From the NCBI GenBank assembly GCA_017429205.1, contig JAFRPH010000026.1, positions 1-24,278 on the forward strand: a stretch of 24,278 nt of DNA, given 5' to 3'. The DNA is from Bacteroidales bacterium. Lineage in GTDB: Bacteria > Bacteroidota > Bacteroidia > Bacteroidales > UBA932. Under the pieces are notes generated by a model, which did no database searches, was not told the origin of the DNA, and was given only the letters and a program-made list of their open reading frames with translations. Both the position numbers and the translations under genes were made by a program. Every line of letters starts with the position of its first letter. The stretch's first letter is position 1. Shown in pieces: positions 21,855 through 24,278 of the stretch.

Positions 21855-24278
21855 ATGAAAACCATCTGGCAATATATCGCAATCGCGGCGCTGGCTGTTT
21901 CCGCCGCCGCCTGCACCCCTGAGTTCCCGATTCCCAACCAGGCCGGCCTGCCGCAGGCGTCCGATCTGGACGTGAACATCGTCGTGGACCAGGAGACCAA
22001 CTACGTCACCTTCGTGATGAACAACAAGGGGGTCGTCCCCGTGTGGATCTTCGGCGACCAGAAGATCGACGGAAAGGCTTCCAAGAAGTACTCCTATACC
22101 GACAACAACGTGACCCTCCGCTTCCGGGAGGCCGGCGAGCACACCGTGGAAGTGAAGGCCTACAACGCCAACGGCATCTCCCAGGGCTCCCTGGTGAAGA
22201 CTTTCACCCTGGACAACACCTACCGCGATCCGTTCGATCCGGCTCCGTACGTCAAGGCCATCTCCAACAACGCTTCCCAGACTTGGATCTGGAACAGCGC
22301 CGAGGCCGGGCACATCGCCTGCGGTCCCGTCGGCGACCCGAAGGGCTGGTGGCAGGTCGAGCCCAACGGCAAGAAGGGCTTCCTGTATGACGACCTGATG
22401 ACCTTCGCCTCCGATGGTACCTACACCTTCGATCCGGTCGACGGCCAGGCCTATGCCAAGAAGGACGCCGAGTATCCCGCGGGTCACGAGATCCTGGACG
22501 ACGACTACCTCTTCCCGGCCGAGAAGAAGACCACGAAGTTCACTTTCGAGAACAACTGGAACGACGCCGGCATCGAGGAGATCTTCCTCGTGCTCGACCC
22601 GGGCAGCATCCTGTCCTATGTCGTGCACAAGTCCCTCGTGGACGAGCCGCGCTACCAGATCCTGGAGACCAAGACCAGCGCGATGAAGAAGAAGCTGCAG
22701 TTCATGGCGACCGCCTCGACTCCGACCAACGCGGACGGCATCTCCTTCTACTACGAGTTCGTTCCGGAAGGTTCCATCGCCGGCGCCGACGACCCGCTCT
22801 TCGGCAAGGAGAGCAAGGCCTGGGTCCTGGACAACGAGTCCGCGGGCTACATGGGTTGCGGCGGCAGCCTCGGCAATCCGCTCGAGTGGTGGAGCGCCGC
22901 TCCGCACGAGAAGGATGACAAGGGCGTGACCGACGATGTCCTGACCTTCTTCAAGGACGGCAAGTACGTGTTCGACCCGGGCGCCGACGGCGTGGTCTAC
23001 TGCAACTGGGAGTCCGACTATCACCACGAGCTGTGGGACGGCGGCCAGAACAGCGACTATGACGCCCCCGCCGAGGTCCAGACCTCGACCTACACCCTCG
23101 GCTCCGACGCCGACGGCGACTACATCGAGCTTCCGGCCGGCATCTTCTTCAGTTATGTGGCCAACAAGGCCATCCTGAGCGAGCCCACCCGCCTGTACGT
23201 CACCGAACTGACGGAGACGAAGATGGTCCTCGTCGCCAAGTTCGACGGCATCTGCTGGCAGCTGATCTTCAAGCCCCGCGACGGCGCGCCCGTCGCCGAG
23301 GACCCCCTCTTCGGCGTCACCAGCAAGACGTGGGTCTATGACAACGAGTCCGCGGGCTACATGGGCTGCGGCGGCAGCCTCGGCAACCCCACCGAGTGGT
23401 GGAGCGGCGGCCCCCACGAGAAGGACGCCTACGGCGTGAAGGATGACGAACTCACCTTCTTCGCCGACGGCAAGTACACCTTCAACCCCGGCGCCGACGG
23501 CGTGGTCTACTGCAACTGGGAGTCCAACTATCACCACGAGCTGTGGGATGGCGGCCAGAACAGCGACTATGACGCTCCCGCCGATCCGCAGGAGGCGACT
23601 TACACGCTGGACAGCGACGACGACGGCGACTACATCGAGCTCCCGGCCGGCATCTTCTTCGGCTATGTTCCGAACAAGGCCGTCCTGGAAGCGCCTACGA
23701 AGCTCTACATCAAGGAGCTCACCAAGGACAAGCTGGTCGTGGTGGCCAAGTTCGACGGCATCTGCTGGCAGATGATCTTCCGTCCCAAGGAAGGCCAGGG
23801 CGGCGGTGGCGAACCCGGTTCGCTGGACGAGGCCCTCGTCGGCACTTGGGCCTGGGATCCGGACCAGAACGGCCACTTCGGCTGCGGCCCCGACCTGGGC
23901 AACCCCCTGGGCTGGTGGAATGGTGAGGCGCACTGCAAGGACAACGCCCACATGTACGACGACACCATCACCTTCACGGCCGATGGCAAGTACACCCTGG
24001 ACCCGGTGGACGGTTTCTCCTACATGAACAAGGACGTGACCTTCCTGAACGACCGCAAGGGCGACTCTCCCTACGGCGACGACTTCCTCTACACGAATGA
24101 GAAGACGACCTGGGACTTCACTCTCGACGAAGAGAATGACCTCGACGTGATCAAGCTCGCCGACGGCGGCCTCTTCTCCTACATCCCGAACAACGCCTTC
24201 GAGGACGAGCCCTGGCTCTATGTCAAGTCCTGCACGGCCGACCAGCTGGTCCTGATGACCTACACGGCGACCGGCAAC
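21855..24278 (+). CDS. SusE/F-position surface lipoprotein, four-domain repeat (3' end missing)
   Basis: The frame is open from the ATG at 21855 to the right edge (808 codons). The signal is of lipoprotein type with Cys20 (LAVSAAAC). Residues about 38-125 look PKD-like (strands VTFVMNN, VVPVWIFGD, HTVEVKAYNANG). Then come four related domains at about 142-305, 313-482, 483-652 and 658-808. Each has the pattern TW.w(D/N)...GxxxCG...NP..WW......K....DD..TF..DGkY.fdP. Domains 2 and 3 are nearly identical. The last is cut by the window edge or ends close to it. The place after susD and the repeated WW/aromatic motifs suggest glycan binding at the cell surface. I recognise the domain pattern from other Bacteroidetes lipoproteins but cannot name its ligand. 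Confidence 0.8.
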   Translation, partial: MKTIWQYIAIAALAVSAAACTPEFPIPNQAGLPQASDLDVNIVVDQETNYVTFVMNNKGVVPVWIFGDQKIDGKASKKYSYTDNNVTLRFREAGEHTVEVKAYNANGISQGSLVKTFTLDNTYRDPFDPAPYVKAISNNASQTWIWNSAEAGHIACGPVGDPKGWWQVEPNGKKGFLYDDLMTFASDGTYTFDPVDGQAYAKKDAEYPAGHEILDDDYLFPAEKKTTKFTFENNWNDAGIEEIFLVLDPGSILSYVVHKSLVDEPRYQILETKTSAMKKKLQFMATASTPTNADGISFYYEFVPEGSIAGADDPLFGKESKAWVLDNESAGYMGCGGSLGNPLEWWSAAPHEKDDKGVTDDVLTFFKDGKYVFDPGADGVVYCNWESDYHHELWDGGQNSDYDAPAEVQTSTYTLGSDADGDYIELPAGIFFSYVANKAILSEPTRLYVTELTETKMVLVAKFDGICWQLIFKPRDGAPVAEDPLFGVTSKTWVYDNESAGYMGCGGSLGNPTEWWSGGPHEKDAYGVKDDELTFFADGKYTFNPGADGVVYCNWESNYHHELWDGGQNSDYDAPADPQEATYTLDSDDDGDYIELPAGIFFGYVPNKAVLEAPTKLYIKELTKDKLVVVAKFDGICWQMIFRPKEGQGGGGEPGSLDEALVGTWAWDPDQNGHFGCGPDLGNPLGWWNGEAHCKDNAHMYDDTITFTADGKYTLDPVDGFSYMNKDVTFLNDRKGDSPYGDDFLYTNEKTTWDFTLDEENDLDVIKLADGGLFSYIPNNAFEDEPWLYVKSCTADQLVLMTYTATGN
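22791..23808 (+). repeat. 510-bp tandem duplication within the lipoprotein gene
   Basis: Copies at 22791-23300 and 23301-23808 are in the same frame with a period of exactly 510 bases (170 codons). Long stretches are the same or differ only at single bases, including third positions, for example around 22956-23058 against 23466-23568 (VVYCNWES...HHELWDGG). Domains 1 and 4 share the pattern but not the DNA identity, so only the middle pair is recent. Confidence 0.9.

Noticed and set aside
17136..23951. A minus-strand open frame of over 2,200 codons opposite susC, susD and the lipoprotein
   Set aside because: It is antisense to three genes with clear families, contains low-complexity Val/Gly/His/Asp-rich sequence, and arises because GC-ending codons leave the opposite frame without stops.

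Overview
The window reads as a Bacteroidales chromosome fragment. The evidence is a SusC/SusD pair with a SusE-position lipoprotein, TPR-membrane-HTH regulators of the type linked to such loci, promoter boxes of the form TAnnTTTG (twice with a TTTG box 19-20 nt upstream), and no obvious Shine-Dalgarno sequences. From about 4.3 kb rightwards the DNA is very GC-rich, which suits an uncultured high-GC Bacteroidales lineage better than Bacteroides itself. I cannot name the genus.

Layout. (1) 1-3.9 kb, visibly lower GC, genes on the minus strand: the start of an alpha/beta hydrolase, a TPR/transmembrane/HTH regulator translationally coupled to a small TonB-C-terminal-domain protein, a small lipoprotein, then debris (an ECF-type sigma-factor fragment, a TonB-plug-like fragment in another frame, and a 44-codon remnant ahead of a strong terminator). 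(2) 3.9-4.3 kb: a cluster of GC-rich palindromes, a 42-nt near-perfect palindrome serving as terminator, and tRNA-Leu(CAA) on the minus strand. The change in base composition lies at the 3' side of this tRNA. (3) 4.3-9.76 kb, plus strand: aroB, a fused aroD-aroA, aroC and an NagX/DUF5009-like membrane acyltransferase, each overlapping the next by 1-4 nt. (4) 9.8-16.9 kb, plus strand: sufB, pnuC, sufC, a half-length sufD, an M64-family lipoprotein peptidase with a fimbrillin-like N-terminal region, and a DUF6377-type regulator, with gaps of at most 3 nt, so probably one transcript. (5) 17.0 kb to the right edge: susC, susD and a lipoprotein with four related domains, the middle two a recent 510-bp tandem duplication. 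The lipoprotein gene runs off the window.

Functions. Block 3 supplies four consecutive-pathway activities (DHQ synthase, DHQ dehydratase, EPSP synthase, chorismate synthase). Shikimate dehydrogenase, shikimate kinase and DAHP synthase are not here. Block 4 is the SufBCD scaffold for Fe-S assembly with a nicotinamide-riboside-type transporter inside it; sufS and sufE are not here. Block 5 is an outer-membrane glycan (or other oligomer) uptake system whose substrate cannot be told, because no glycoside hydrolase is in view.

The most unusual item is the chorismate synthase. A run of about 63 residues with 10 Cys and 15 His is inserted between two strongly conserved active-site motifs of an otherwise intact enzyme, in the same operon as the zinc enzyme AroB. 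Other items worth checking are the AroD-AroA fusion, pnuC inside suf, the SufD lacking its N-terminal half, an operator-like dyad covering the sufB start, and the tRNA-Leu boundary with repeated copies of the tRNA 3' end.
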